A DNA stretch of 64,000 nucleotides from Pyrrhosoma nymphula (lineage: Eukaryota > Arthropoda > Insecta > Odonata > Coenagrionidae): positions 26,157,614 to 26,221,613 of the forward strand of contig OY754334.1 in NCBI GenBank assembly GCA_963573305.1, written 5' to 3'. Each line of letters begins with the position of its first letter. The stretch's first letter is position 1. A program made the position numbers and the translations under genes. Below the pieces are notes generated by a model, which saw only the letters and a program-made list of their open reading frames with translations, had not been told where the DNA came from and made no database searches. Below, in pieces: positions 23,164-36,930 of the stretch.

Positions 23164-25770
23164 TTTCAAATATACGACATTTTTGCCTACATCTCCTCGC
23201 GCGTTATTGCCTTCGCACGAAGTGAGGAGAGCTCATCTAATCGTCCATTTGTTTGCTGCAATGATGTCTTAAGTATTGACGAGGGTACGTCTCTAATATC
23301 TGACTCACAATGAGGTGTAAATTGTTAGGTATGGTTTATGAGATTCACCCTGTTGGAAAATTCTCTAGAAAATTGAACCCCCGTTTTCCCTAGAAAATAT
23401 TCATCTAGGGAATAATTTCCCTAGAATGCATTTTACTTGGGAAATGCTTTCGAAAGTGGGTGACAGTGGCTTAGAATATATTTATTTTACACCAAATGTA
23501 GTTGACAGTGAGAGGTGTTTTATTATAAAGGTTGTTCATTTTATTTCGTCATACGTCAATCTCATTTTTTTAATTGTGATAAATCTATTATTCCTGTATA
23601 AATGAAACTAGGCAGAATAATGCGTTTTTTACGAATATTTACTTTTTCTTCTTTAGTCATTCATTCTCTGCACTGCACACAAGGGTGAGCCGAAAAACAC
23701 GAAAGTGTCCGAATCTAATCGTAATAGCGCGGAAATCGGATAACATCTTCCGGTCGCACATCTCGTCCGAAGTTTCGAAAATTCGTAAAAAATATTACTT
23801 TTTTCGGGATTTTTTAAAAATAAGTTACAATGATTTAATTGCGTTCAAATTCGGTATATGGCTTCTTCTAAAGGTTCTTTGTCTTAAAAAAATATAATTC
23901 CCCTTCTTTTTGGGGGAGGGGGAGTCGCTCATCGCGTTCAAATAATCGAAAAATCGTAAAAAAACGTGACTTTTTTCGGCATTTTCTCTTTATGAGTTAC
24001 AGTGATCGGATTGCGTTTAAAATCGGTATGTGGCCTCTTATAAAGGTCCTTTGTATTTTTAATAAGATATAATTCCTGTTTCCCCCTTATTTTATGGGGG
24101 AGGGGCATATATCGTAAAAATGTGACCTTACGGTCGTTGTTTTTCTTGAGCGAAGTGTGCAGTTCTTCTCCTTAGAAACTTTAGGTATATGGGTACTTTC
24201 GGCTGCACCGCGAGTTACACCTTTTATTTGTCTTACTTTGCTAATACCATCAGAAAGGATCAAATGCTTTTCTACAAACCGACGATACATTCACATTGTT
24301 TCGGAAGAAGGATTTGTATTCCGGTCGTTGCTTTCCTCGTGTGAGGAGTGCCGTTGGGTAGGCTAAGGCGTTCAAAGCGTTAAAATATATCCTGCTTAGA
24401 TAATTCTGCAGTGCAATAATTGCAGTGCACACTGAACTCTATGCAATTGATGGAGTAATTTTTCCTTTGCCAGAATGTTTTCCCTGAAGTATTATTTTCT
24501 CCTAGGGAAATTACTGACCGAAGTATGTCATTTCTAAAGAAAAAAGTTCTTTGAAAAAACATTACCTGGTGTTATAGGGAATTTCCTCACCAAAGAATTT
24601 TTTCTTAGACATTTTCAACTTTTCCTTTGTTTTTCTCTATGCTTTAGGGAATTCTTATGGGGAAATTTCTATCTGGGCCAGACGACGACATTATTTTTGC
24701 GTAAAATCCACGATTGAGGTGCAATTTCTCGTTCCGAAAAAGGTTTAATAAAGGTGAACTTTTATTAAATATTTATAATTGTGGAATGCCACCAATTCAC
24801 TAAGGAAAGTGTTTGATTCAATGTCTCGTTCGTTTGGATTTACAACTACAATGCTTTAATCACCATGAGTTAGCACCGCACATGCGCGAAGTGCAGTATG
24901 GGACCAGTGGAGCCTGGTGGTCATTAATAGCTCGGGAAAAAGTTTCTATGAAGTAAATTTCGCGACTTCAACGTGGTTGCACGCAGCATTGGATTCAAAT
25001 AGTATAATCTCGTCCAGATATGTATAGTGAAGCCTAAAAACTTGAAGTATTTTTGGTACCAACTGAAAATATAAATTGGCATTTTAAGTAAAACATCTTA
25101 TGTATACCCATACTCAGAAAAAAAACCTGAGAAAAGACGTGAAAAAATATTTAGTCAGAAAGGGAGTCTAACTAGCCATACATTAGAACCACAATATCCG
25201 TGGTATAACGAGTATGGTGGCTTCGGTACCGTTGGAATGTCGATGCAGCCCACACCGTAAACGACGGTTCTAGATACTAAACGGCCGGTAAATGTTACCA
25301 GCTAATTCAGTCGTTTTTACTCAAACACGGCATTATACCACCATAGTCACACCACACTCGTCTTTTTTGGAGACTGTTCAGTTGCTACGTTGGGGGCTTT
25401 CCATTTACTCCAGAGCGATGTTAACTTCAAAACACAATAGCACATTTGCTTTTTATTAGTTACAGACTCTGCTCACGATATACAGAAAACCTTAGAAAAG
25501 GTCGGGAACAGAATTGATATGCGCTAAACAACATAAGAACGCCAATAATTGCGTCCGCCATTGTTTTTTTTAATTGTTTTAGTGTTCATTTTAAGAATCA
25601 GCGTCAAACTTAGATAATGTTTAGGTTTTTTAATTGATCATGGGTCTTTAAATACGTACTTGGAACGAATTCGTCAACTGTATCCAAAGTATTCAACCGT
25701 GACAATTGTATGACAAAAGAATACTGATGAGTTGTTCTCGGGTTTCCCACCGGGTTAGGCTTTCCATGAT
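23164..25770. other. AT-rich DNA without recognisable genes
   Basis: Two related stretches near 23770-23900 and 23945-24075 look like an old tandem duplication (ATTCGTAAAAAATATTACTTTTT-like words, then a tail of C/T and G-rich runs). No protein similarity was recognised in either. The rest is plain AT-rich sequence. Confidence 0.45.
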
Positions 25771-25811
25771 TGCCGACGTTTCGGCAGGAGACTTTCCTGC
25801 CATTTTCAAGG
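25771..25811 (-). ncRNA. Hammerhead-like PLE terminus, same family as PLE-1
   Basis: On the minus strand: CTTGAAAA (rc of 25803-25810), one T, a perfect 6-bp stem II GGCAGG (rc of 25796-25801) with CCTGCC (rc of 25783-25788), GAAAC (rc of 25778-25782) and GTCGGC. The CTTGAAAA box and the ACGTCGGC tail match the terminus of PLE-1 at 4505-4543 with a different stem II sequence, so pairing is kept while bases change. No coding part was recognised nearby. Confidence 0.65.
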
Positions 25812-27238
25812 CTGTGGATGCGAAGGTCTACTACCTACGGACGGTCTACTATCTAAAAGAATACTACCTACCGGCAGATTATAGATTCGCCTGCGCACAT
25901 CGATCCATTCATCGTTATTTTTGAATTATGATGTGTGTTGCGATCCACGCTAACTTCTACAGCTTTAATAGTAAGCTCCCATTACCTTCGCAACTTGTGT
26001 CTAGTGGGACCAACGTGAGGTTTTGCTTAGCCCGACAAGGAAAATTCAACGCTCATCCTCATTTTTCTTTGGAACCAGTTTTTAGACGACGTGGTGGGCC
26101 ATTGATTAGAGCAGCCAGATTTTTAACCTGTTATATGAACCAGAAATTGATGGAAAGCTAGGTGAAGCAAGAAAAAAAAATGCCACTGTCCTGAAGGGTA
26201 AATTTTACCCATATCTGGCTCGCGATCTCTCGTAGGTGACCCAAAAGACTGTGATCAACAAGTCGCACATTTCTGTCAGAAAATATGTTATAAAAGATGA
26301 CGAATCATCCAAACTAAGCTGAGAGCTAAACAGTAAGTTTTTATCACTCAGTGTGATCAGTTTACAATTTGAAATGTTAGAAATGGTGGTGCCCGTTCCC
26401 CAAGGAAGCGACTTATAAATGTTTTTTTTCCCTTGTTCCAAAGTTATAATTCCTCTGTAATCCCTCTTCCATTATTTTAGTGTTTTCTCAGAATTTTTAT
26501 GCCTGGTTCCTCCCATAAATGGCCTCATTATACCTGCTTCCTTTGTGATTTCCAATTAAATTACAATTTTTTTTTAAATATTCAGGGAAGTGAAACTTTC
26601 CATTTCCCTATTTATTCTCCTTCGATATTCACACAGCGGGAAGAGAAAGAGAGATCTTCGAGCGGAATTTCCGAAAGCATTAATATTCATTCCGTTTTAA
26701 GATTTTCTTTCCCGCGGGGGGATATTCGTTCCACTCAATGAAAACCTCTGGTGCCCTTTAGCTTTGAACTTCCTCGCCCTGTTTCCCCATTCTTTGCCAC
26801 GATTATTCTCTTCCCTGTCTTTATCTCTCTCTATCTCTGTCTCTGACCCCGTCCTGAAATCCTATGCCTCTCTCTCCATAATTTCCCCCATAACACTTCC
26901 CCCCCAGGCAAAAGCATTTAAATAAACACCACGCATAAATATAACATCACACTTAAACAGAAGGGTCGTTTAAAAGAAGCATCTTTCGGGTAGTTTTTGT
27001 CAAGAAACAGAAGAGGTAACGTCAAAAAACACTTGTAACTTGAACAGCGTTGAAATTACTTGAATGCATGTGACTGAAATATAGAGGGAAGTATGAAATA
27101 TATCTCTCTTTTTCTCTTCCAACAGTAACGTAAAGAATATTTTTGTGACGTACCCTCAAGTGTTTATTTCAAAATCGGTTGAGCATCGTTCGATGAAGTT
27201 CCCTCTATTTTGAAACAATAAAACGACGAAAAACTCTG
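25812..27238. other. AT-rich DNA without recognisable genes
   Basis: No domain is recognisable in the small frames. A C/T-rich patch with TCTC repeats lies at about 26760-26910. Confidence 0.5.
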
Positions 27239-27318
27239 CACTTAAAATATTGAGCAACTACCACAGTGATAGGATTTATTAAGACCTGTTCCCCTTTTTA
27301 CAGCATCTTCAGGTTCCT
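27239..27318 (-). repeat. PLE terminus relic, same family as 7741-7825
   Basis: On the minus strand: CTGAAGA (rc of 27306-27312), a short stem-loop TGCTGTAAAAAG, GGGAACAGGTC (an altered GAAACCGGTC), then a tail matching the left arm of the 7741-8112 repeat (TATCACTGTGG, GTTGCTCAAT, TTTTAAGTGC). The box changes suggest it is inactive. Confidence 0.65.
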
Positions 27319-28069
27319 CAATTTTTAATGTAAAGTTATGCTCTGTTTCCACTCAGTCACGTCTTTAACCACAGATTATGACGAAAAACTCAGGAAAATG
27401 CTATTAAAGAACCCTCTTCATGATATTGATCGGCGATTGCTCGGCTTCACGCACTCTGATACTTGCGGAAATTCTAGAGTAGTTTGGATCGGCGCGCCAA
27501 AAAAAATAAATTTGCTCAATCTTAAGGCAGGATCCTAATAATTTTTTTTAAATAGCTTATGTGGTAACCTGATGAGCTGCTTAACACAGTTAACCATCAT
27601 GCATCCATTATTTAAGCATAAGTACACATCACCCACCTTAATAGATTTTTCTGTTTCATTTTAATTGTTTCAATAGCCTCCTTCCGTAAATAAATCCTCG
27701 CTAATGGCTTCGACACAAGTTGGAACGTACTTAGGAACTAAGTATGAATGAAAGCAGTTAAAGAATCAAATTATGCAGTACATATGTGAATATACTCAAC
27801 GGTGTTAACATGAAACTCAGCAAGTGGAAGGAAATTAAAAGGTTGTTTAGTGTGGACATAGACAGAGGAAATCTTGTATAGAAGAGGGTGTGATTATTAT
27901 ATTACCCCGTCTAGAATTATTCCCTGAGTACCTAGAGCCGTGAAAAAACTGATTTTGTGGAAAATATTAACTTAGAAAATGTATGGTCAACAGATTTAGC
28001 CTTTAGGAAAAATACTCCTTGGAAGAAGGCTGGATTTATGACAGTTAAATGACTGATAATAATCTTAGA

Positions 28070-28590
28070 TCTATCCAAAGATTTGTGGGCTGTGGAGCTC
28101 CAATCTTCACTGTCACTTGTTTGAATAATGCCTGAATAATTTCGGACCTTTACCAACATAATGCACTCATAGTTATTCTGCTTCATGTCCGGTTTTGTGT
28201 AGCAAATGTATTTATCCCTTAACCTTCCTATAATATTCATTGTATTATCTCTTCTTTTATGCGCCATAATACCTCGGCATGTGGCTAATCTATCGGAATA
28301 TACATACAATCTGTACATATACTACTATTTCCTGCTCTTTTTTGATTCTGTGTGATTCTTCGTTACTGATGTAATCCATCCTTTTTATTTTCACTATCCA
28401 ACTTGTTTCAAAAACGTCTAATATTTCCTGATTAGTTTTAACAATTGCAAATGTCTCTCGTCTCTTCAGCTTAGTATTAGAGACGACAGACTTTGCGAGG
28501 TGCTTCCCCGTTCTTAAACGTATTTTCTTTGAACACAGTGTTGACTTTACACCACAAATGCCTTCTATGATTAAGCTGTTATGCACTCAG
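28070..28590 (-). pseudogene. Non-LTR retrotransposon C-terminal relic
   Basis: On the minus strand a frame starting at 28586 reads KSTLCSKKIRLRTGKHLAKS, then FETSWIVKIKRMDYISNEE. This resembles the arthropod non-LTR segment after the RT (K..L..K...R.RLAK.YV, then E.W..R.M..I.W.D..SNEE). A second overlapping frame (28318 downward) continues with RLRDKYICYTKPDM, resembling the GR.R.KY part of the same tail. The two frames are joined by a frameshift near 28300. No RT catalytic motif remains. It points the same way as the relics at 3.2 kb and 56.4 kb. Confidence 0.55.
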
Positions 28591-28719
28591 TGCCCATTGA
28601 ACTTCCTCCATCTTGTGTGATATGGCTTATTGGGAAGGTGAGGGATTTCTTACATGAATGTGTGATAGCCACTTGGTAAACATACTTACTTTCTATGGAA
28701 ATGCAGACGTAGAGAAGCC

Positions 28720-29160
28720 ATCCTGAATCCCTGCTCCAATTTTGGTCTCAACCTCTACTTTACTGTATCCTTAACCCTTCCATCTCCCTCTACCACTCCT
28801 AACCCTTTCTCTACCTGTCTTTCCCTGTTACGCAGGAGTGGCTTCCCCCACCCTCCTCTACCTTACCCCTTCCGTGCAGTCTTCATCCGGGTCCATTAAA
28901 AGGCGGTGCGAGAAGTTTGGCCATTCATTTTCAGCCATCCATCATTTCCCTCCGCCAAGTCAGTGCCGTGAGCTCTTCAGTCGGGTTGCTCCTCGATCGC
29001 GAAAGGAGGCTGGACAAGGAAGGCTCCTTTCAGACGTCCGCACGCCCCTTTCATCCTTACTCGCTCAAATGGAAAGAGGCATGAAGAGGCATGCAACAAA
29101 GTGCACCCAATACTTACTCCACCACCTTTCGTGTCAGGTGCTCCGGCATTAACGGCCGGC
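28720..29160. other. C/T-biased GC-rich island
   Basis: The plus strand is C/T-rich and CpG-bearing with a 104-codon frame (28838-29152) lacking any known domain. It could be a promoter-like or regulatory island; nothing in the sequence decides this. Confidence 0.35.
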
Positions 29161-29496
29161 CGAAATTCTGGGTTGCATCCGGGAACTTCATTCTGACTAC
29201 AAAATTAATTACTCTCTTCTCTCCCCCAATATATCCTAAAAAATCGTACTCAAAGAGAAACACAGTCTTCAAATTGTAGTAACTAACTCTTTCCTTCTAT
29301 TACCTTGGATTTTTTCCATTAAGGCTTCCTTTTTTTCATACATTCGGAATAAAAGCTATGGAATCATACAACAATTCTACAAAACTTTTCCAAAATAATA
29401 TTTTCTCTGACTCTATTTAGTGGTCTTTATTTTAGCACCAATTGCGTACTTATTTGCTATACACATTGCTCCAGATCATCGGTTCTCTTGAATTAG

Positions 29497-30015
29497 CTTT
29501 AGCTCGTTTCACACGATACTTGATCCAGCACAAGACCTAGTATGCTATCTGGTACTTGATATTGAGAATGGAACCCAGTATGATAGAAACCGTGATAGAA
29601 GGTTTCATACGATCATTGAACTTGTGCTTGCGATGAAGCAGTACTGTAATCCACTGTTGCGAACTTTGAAAAGAAAATGGAAGATTTCCATGAAAAAAGG
29701 CGACATTCGGCTGCTGCAGTAATAGCATGGATTGTCTAGACATTCAAGGCACATTGCTTTCACCACCAAAGTAACACCCGCGACTATATGAGGCAATGAT
29801 TAAAAAAAGTGAAGATCGCACTGCGACTGTAAAAGCTAGCGCGATCCTACTGGGAGCTAGCAGCAAACTAGTACCGCGTCAATAATGAAATCAAGTAGCT
29901 CTGCCAGTATGTTAGCATTTATACTGGTTCTATATCTTACGATACTGAAAGCTATTATACTAGCGAGTATCCTCGAACTTGTACTGGATCAAGTATCGTG
30001 TGAAACTGGCTTTAG
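29497..30015. mobile_element. Unclassified inverted-repeat element, copy A
   Basis: The two ends share a long inverted repeat: left CGTTTCACACGATACTTGATCC followed by AGCACAAG, right the complement, ending GTGTGAAACTGGCTTTAG. About 29 of the innermost 31 terminal bases agree, and the outer CTTTAG/CTAAAG ends agree less well. There is no clear target duplication. No transposase is recognised, though short minus-strand frames in copies A and B share an FNDR...TIIL pattern. A non-autonomous DNA transposon is the likely class. Confidence 0.7.
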
Positions 30016-30946
30016 ATAATAAGTACATGATAGGAGTATGCAGCAAATCATTATTATTCTGAATGCTAAAGTGATGCAATTTCAGCACACCAAAATAATT
30101 TAAACCCTCTTTCTACCGAAAAAAAATACAAGGTGTCAAAAAGGATTCTTAATTTTATTAATTTATAATATATGTGAAACTACTTTCATTATTTACGTTA
30201 AAATCGACCTTTTTAATCACAGAACCAAGTATGACGTAAATGGTGTATATGATTGGAGTCATCGAAACACCCGAATCCTAATTCTGCCACTACTTCCATT
30301 GTGGAAGATTTATGGAAAAGTTGTCTCGCGTCTTCTTTCCGAATTCAATCCCTTTCATCAATAAATGGTATACGAAACAGGCGCTGCCTTCACTCCAGTC
30401 TCCGCTCCTACGTACTTCCGCATTCCAGCTGCTGAAGTTATCCACGGCGTCATAAACTATTGTACCTTGATGTAGTATTCTGAGCGAAATGTATGCATTC
30501 CTCAATAGAAAGCGTGATTGAGCAGTTGATACATCCCATTAGTTTCACTATTACAAATTATTGATAGCCATGACAAGATTCGCGAGAGAAACCTTAATTG
30601 CCCAATGGGGGCCGTAACATCGACCATCCCTCCTCGCCCGAGATAGTACTGTTTTTTATTTGAAGCTTTGCGTTGATTTGTTTAGCTCCCCAAAGAACTT
30701 CTGTCCCCCTCGCATTCATTCCCGCTCTTCGTCCGCTTCTGCCCGCATTTCCCCGGCCACCCCTGAAGCGATCAAATCCATTCCTCTGCCCTCTCATCCC
30801 AAAGCTACCCTCACCCAATATCCTTGAACACAATAATCCAAGAAGCAGTCTATTCACTCCCTTCTCAATTCAATACCTCCACCTGCTGGTTTTGACACGA
30901 TTATCGATGGAAACACGACTTTTGCAAGTGAAAATATATGTATCCA
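30016..30946. other. Spacer between the two element copies
   Basis: Contains a C-rich, CpG-bearing patch at about 30600-30860 with short proline/arginine-rich frames on both strands and no known domain. Nothing else recognised. Confidence 0.4.
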
Positions 30947-31503
30947 CTGCTGAACCCAATTCACAAGATACATGATCACAAGACCTAGTACACTAGCCGT
31001 TACCTAGGTATTGAGGACTGAATCCAGTATGATTGTTGCCGTCCTATGAGGTTGAACACGATCATTGAACTCTTTCTGGCCGTAAGCGGTAATTTTTATA
31101 TATATATCATAAATTATTTCTAATAAACTATTCAAATTGACTAACCAATGACTGCAGGAGACCAAAAGAGAAGTTGGGACATTTTTATTTATGTTTGATC
31201 CCTTAGTCTGAAAATTACTGATTTCCAAAAGAAGGTATAGATTGAGCTGATATCAGTAAGTGAAGGTAGCACAGCGTCTGTAAAAGCTAGCGTGATTGGT
31301 CGAAGGCAACTAGGTCCTACAGGCCGCTAGTGGAAAACTAGTACTGCATTAATAATGAAATCAAGCAGCTCATCCAATATGATAATAGCGATCTTGCTTG
31401 CTAGCCAGCATGCTATATCACACGATATCTTCTAGAAAGTTATCATACGAGCGAATACTCTTGAATTTGTACTGATCCAAATATCGAGTGAAACGTGCTT
31501 TAG
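30947..31503. mobile_element. Unclassified inverted-repeat element, copy B
   Basis: This is a diverged second copy of 29497-30015 in the same orientation. Shared blocks include ACAAGACCTAGTA near the left end, CGATCATTGAACT, CTGTAAAAGCTAGCG, AATAATGAAATCAAG, and the right end GTGAAACGTGCTTTAG. The left terminus is badly eroded while the right is better preserved. Confidence 0.7.
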
Positions 31504-34500
31504 TCTCAGTTGATGGCAAAACGAGCAGTCTTTTTCAATAACTCAGATATTCAAGCATCTCAAAAAATTATACTTGCTGAAAAATCAATATCCCCCAAAC
31601 ATCCCACCAGTCTTAATCGAATCGACTTAATCTTAATCGAACCCATCGAATGACTTACTATTTTTTAATTCTCACTGGATCACTGGAACTGAGTAGATAT
31701 TTCCCTTTTTCCTGACCTTCAGCCGCCGTCATTATAGGTTATAATTCTTAAGGATTCGAGTTATTTTTAGAAAAGTCTACACTCTCAAGGCGCAAAAGAA
31801 ATAAGGCTTCAAAATGTAACTCGTTAATTTTACTCTCGACTGGGAAAAATAGCAAGTACACTATGACAGTAATAATTTTTACGTTGGACTCCATATGTAT
31901 CACCTTACTTAGTTGATCCTTACTGTCTTCCAGCAATGCTCCATTCACCGAACCTCCCGTCAGCTTGCACTTAACTATGGCAGGTGCAAATGACTAACGC
32001 CGTCACTCAAATTTAACTCACAAATTTATTTCTGTTGCCTGACACATAAAATTCCTTCACTCCTATTTGATTGACATAGGATTTTATTTTCACCTCCATA
32101 AGCCTGTAATAATTGAACGTGAAATAAAATAAATAAGTTTACACTTGACACAAAAAACCCTTTTCACATGAAAAAAGAAAAATTATTAATTACTGCAGAA
32201 CGTGAACTAGCCTCGCGCAACAAGGTAATCAAAAATATTTTTAGCGGCCACAGAGTTATAATAACCATTTTGTTTCCAAAAGGTGGGAGGTTTCAGATAT
32301 TCCCTTTTCCTTCCAAAAGATCACTCTATCTTAGGCTATTACGCACATTTGATGGGGTACCACCGTAAAGTAGTGCCACAACGGTCATAAAACCATTAAA
32401 GGTCAAATAACTATCACGGGAAGTTGAGGATTGCACATGTTACAACAATGGAAGTAAAAATATTGTACATGGAAGTGAGCCTGCCTTGAATACCCAAAGA
32501 ATGTGAAATTTCATAAAACCAATCTTGCCAAGTTTGAGAGGGTGAGTGGGGCGAAGGAAGCCTAAAGAAAGCCCCACCCCCACCCGCCCTCAATTACAGC
32601 CCGCTGGAGTCGTCAATGATTTGAAAACACGAAAAAAGAAAAATCATTCCAACGCTTCCCATTGTGTTCGTTCGGAAATGGAGACCACACCCCCATTGCT
32701 CCATCCACCCACCCGCAACACCCTTTTAAGCTCGCAAAGGGGCAGGGGGTGGCGGTGGGGGTGGGTTGGAGTATTACGGGTGCCACACCCCCTTCTTCCC
32801 TCCACATCTCACCACTCTCTCCGCCACCCGAACACTCTGCGGGGCCGAGACGAGAGGAAGAGCTGGTGGTCTCCACCTCGCGCATCCATTATTCCTCTCC
32901 CTCCCATTTCCAACCCCCCCCCCCACCTCCCCCCCCCTCCCGCGTCCCCGACTGACACTCCCTTAAAACACTTCCTACACCCGCCCGCGCGCTCACACAA
33001 ACACCACCCTTTTGGAGGAGCATTTGCTGCACTCACACCCCCTCCCTCCCCTTTAACGCACCCATCAGCCCCGCACCACCCATCAGCACCCACCCGCACC
33101 CCCGCTCCATCCCCTGGCACACACTCAACCCCGTTCGCTTCCATATTTGCACAGCGGGATGTCAAAATCCCTCGGAAGGACGAGAGGAGAGCGGGGAAGG
33201 AGCTGGCTCTGTCTGTTAGTTTGCGCGCGCCCACAGCTGTTAGGGCCCGTCCTTAGCCCCTTCCCTCTCACACTCCCTCTCCCTCTACCCCCGAGCATAC
33301 ATATATATATATGCATCCATCCCTCTCCTCTCCGGAAAACATTATCGTGCAATTACCGAACGGAGTGGTAGTGGAGGGAGCACAGTCTCCTCCTCCCTTT
33401 ATCCTCCCTTCCGACCTCTTCCTGCCGCCCAAGTCTTTCGCCTTTGTCGTACTTCGCTCACGGCGCGGAAGGATGTGTTTGGAAGGGATTGCCGAGGTGA
33501 AAGGGGAATTCCTTTTCTATCGAACATAAGGGGATGGGCGGATAATTATGCTCCCTCTCTTGCACCCGCGCTTTAACTCTTTCCCTTCTTTTCTCAGGTT
33601 ACCGGTAAATGCGCAACTATGCGGCCGTTTACGAGGGGGAATTCTCCTCGAAAATGGGACTATGGAGACATTTATATGTACAATATGGAGGTAGGGAATG
33701 GATCGTATACGAGTGTCCTTGAGTTTCTCACCAATTTTGAAAGGCTTTCTGACATTCCACGTCAATTTAGGCGTTCAATGATGAAAGATTTCACGGGAAA
33801 CCTTTTGTTTTCGTGCGATTTGCTTACACTGTTTTCCTGATAGAGTCACCGTGCTGAGTAAAGTAATTGGTTCTATTTTAAAAGAAAGATGAAAAAACTT
33901 ATCTGTGTCGATTTTTTTCCTAAGCCGGTTCTGCCCTGGCCTACTAAAAGGTCACCATCACTGACTTTTTGGGGTGGACATTACCCAGCTAATATTTTGT
34001 TTGCAGCCGTTCATTATGAAAAAAATAAAAGCCAAGGCAATCAGACAATTGTGCTCAATCGTTTTCAAAAGGATAATTATTATTCGAAAGCCGGAAGCAT
34101 TGTGTTATGACTCTCTCCACCTCATTCACTTTCAACGACACACAGGAAAGTGTGGGAAACCTTTTCATTTGCACTTTACATCTGGCAATGGCAAGGGTAA
34201 ACTTTCTGGAGAAAGATATATTTCCAACAATACCACCGTTATCAATACCTAAAACGGGGAATAGTTTTCGAGCCTAATAATCAGAATTCAAGTGATTCTT
34301 GTATGTTTAAGCTCAAACACGTCGCCTTATTTGGTCAAAGTATTCAAAAATCTTTACGCGTAGCTATTTTTATTTGCATCTGATCGGAGATAGTTACGAA
34401 GCAATCACTTTTTTTCGATCATTAATCGTTTGATGAGTGCATTATTTATAGCAGGCCACGCGAAGAGGAGCTTCTTACTACAACGGCTAGTTTCTGTGTC

Positions 34501-36930
34501 AAGGAGAGCACTATCCTGTCCTCACGATGGTATATTGGTGTACGTGCTGCCATATGCGACCCCTGCCTATTTACTTATTGTAAGCTAGTAGCAACGAATT
34601 AATGTCATTGTTGTAATATTTTTAACTGTACTTACACCTGATAAATTATTGAATAAGAGCTGCAAAATTCATGACATCTGCCATTGTCAAAAACATTTAA
34701 TTTCTGAGTGGTAAAAATGTGATTGCCAAGCATTAGTTATGGAGTCTTTTTTGTCACTTTATTCTTCAATTAACCTTGCATTCTTTTGTGAATACCTTAG
34801 TAAAACCTTCATCTTATGTAGAAATATTGTGTTAATTAGAGTGTGTACCAATGAAATTCAGCATATTTCGAGAACGCTAAGGATAATTTATATATTTTAG
34901 CGGGTATAATTTTTGCAAAAGAAGTTTTTTACGTAATAATAAAAAAATCTAATTCTTGCATATTCAGTTGTTTCGTTTCAGTCGTCATGAAATTATTTTC
35001 GGTCCTTAAAAAAATCTTTATGAATAGAAAAAGGAAATTGGAATGTAATTATGCATACACGAGGCTTTCCACAGTCAGTCCCAATTTTTTATTTTTGACT
35101 ACTCGACATTTGCTGTAAGTGTTCAAATTTTTATGACTAAAATTTGTGAAAATGAAATTAATTCACCGTTCTAATCCAAGTCAATGTTTTCACCGGAGTA
35201 AAAGTTATAAAACCCATAAAGTAATGGATGGACAAGATTACGTGCGTGGAGGGATTCTAAATTGGCGCGGCCCGGGTCAAAATATCCAATATGGGAATTC
35301 AGCTTATGATTTTGTTTAGCCGCGAGTGCACGCTAAGTTCTCCCCGCCTCCCTTGGATGCCCTCCGACGCAAATCTTTCCAACGCCCGTGCGTGAAAGGA
35401 GGATGAGGAGGTGGGTCAGTCCATCGTCCGCTGTTCCCACCGCCACTCGCGGGCCGAAGAGTGAACGGTAGTGGCGAGGGAAACAAGAGGGAGGATTACT
35501 TTTTCCACGTCCATACGTTCCCATCGCCAGCCCTCTCCCCCCCCTTACCCAAACCCCGCCCCCCCTCCCCGTTGTACAAATGTTTGCTTACCTTTAAAGT
35601 TGAGAGAGAAGGAGGGAGGGGAGAACAGCTCAGCCAACGCAAACACCCTCTGCCAACAGTTCTTTCTTTATGCTCGATTTTTTTACTTCTTTATTCTTTC
35701 ATTTTTTTCATCTTTCTTCTTCCCTTTCTGCTGTCCTCTTTTTATTCATTCCGTCTCGTCCCAGACCTGTCACTCAGCTCCGACTATGAATTCCATCGCT
35801 TTACCTTCCTCTCTCTTTTCCTCACCCTCTCCCCCCTCCACCGCCCATCACACATCCCTAATGACCCACAAACGGATTAAGTGATTGACGCCTCACCCGA
35901 CCCCTCCCCCTCCCCCACGGTGGTCTGGCATACATGCACTGACCCCTACATTTCCATCCCTACCCCACTTTTCCACCCCTGATTCGCGCGAAACTGTTTT
36001 AATATTTATTCACATCCGATGATTTATGCATGAGCGAAGGAGGGAGAAAAAAAAACGGAAACTTGTATTGGGATTCCATCAGGAGGTCTATTTATTCATT
36101 TGTTTGTTAACGTGTTTGTTTATTTATTCAAGCGTGCACACATCACGTGCACTGCCCAAGGAAAGTAAGCATTAAAGCGTCATCGAAAATCAAAGCTTGG
36201 CATAGATTATATGACCGGCACGTCGCCCGAAAACCATGGCAAGGCAAACCGAGTGGCTGGCACTCTCGTTTAGAACAGGTGAAAATAAAGCTGTAAAATC
36301 GATTAGTTTTCATTCCTAATAAAGGAAGATTCTAATATTTCTCCTCAAAATAAATACATATTTCGGCACATTGCAGGTGCAATAAAGTGTTTAAAAAGCT
36401 GAAAATTTAATGATATTATATTAATTCCCTCAAGTATATAACTTTATAATATTTCAAGCTATTTGGACCCATTATACACCCAGTGAAAAGATTCTCATCA
36501 TTAATGTTAAAGTCAAACTTACATCGTAAACGTTAACGTAAGCATGTACTTGAAATTGAAATCGGCTTATCTCTATACTTAATACTCCAAACTATTGGTA
36601 AAGGATTTAAGTGTTTTAAATTATACTGTGAATTTATATTGCACGGAAACAGATGAGTATTAACACTCAAGGTAGACGATATTTATGCTTACCTAATGAA
36701 ACGTTTTTGAATTTTATTGTAGTGTAATTTGCGATGATCATTAATTAGAGCTGTAGGCATCACAATGTTCTATAGGTTGTTTAACATTTCACTATATTGT
36801 GACTGCACTAATTCAATTTTACAAAAAAGGAAGGCATACTGAGATAACGCTAGAATAACCTACTTGAGGATTGTGGTACTGTATTTTAAATCTTTTCGGT
36901 GTGCCACGGAAATATCAATTTGGTTTATTA
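31504..36930. other. Non-coding DNA with two large GC-rich islands
   Basis: Island one (about 32525-33560) has long C runs (around 32915-32945) and opens a 236-codon plus-strand frame (32546-33256) that is almost entirely proline, serine, threonine, histidine and arginine. Overlapping frames on both strands are equally long, so base bias explains them. Island two (about 35220-35960) is C/T-rich with similar bias. I see no start context, splice structure or domain that would make either a gene. They could be promoters or enhancers. The rest is AT-rich. Confidence 0.4.

Noticed and set aside
26200..26441. Possible reverse transcriptase fragment (a VPVPQGSDL word on the plus strand)
   Set aside because: Only one short word resembles the RT VPQGS motif, it is followed at once by a stop, and no neighbouring RT motif is present.
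32546..33256. 236-codon plus-strand open frame
   Set aside because: The translation is almost all proline, serine, threonine, histidine and arginine, long frames exist on both strands across the same DNA, and no domain is seen. C-run bias explains it.
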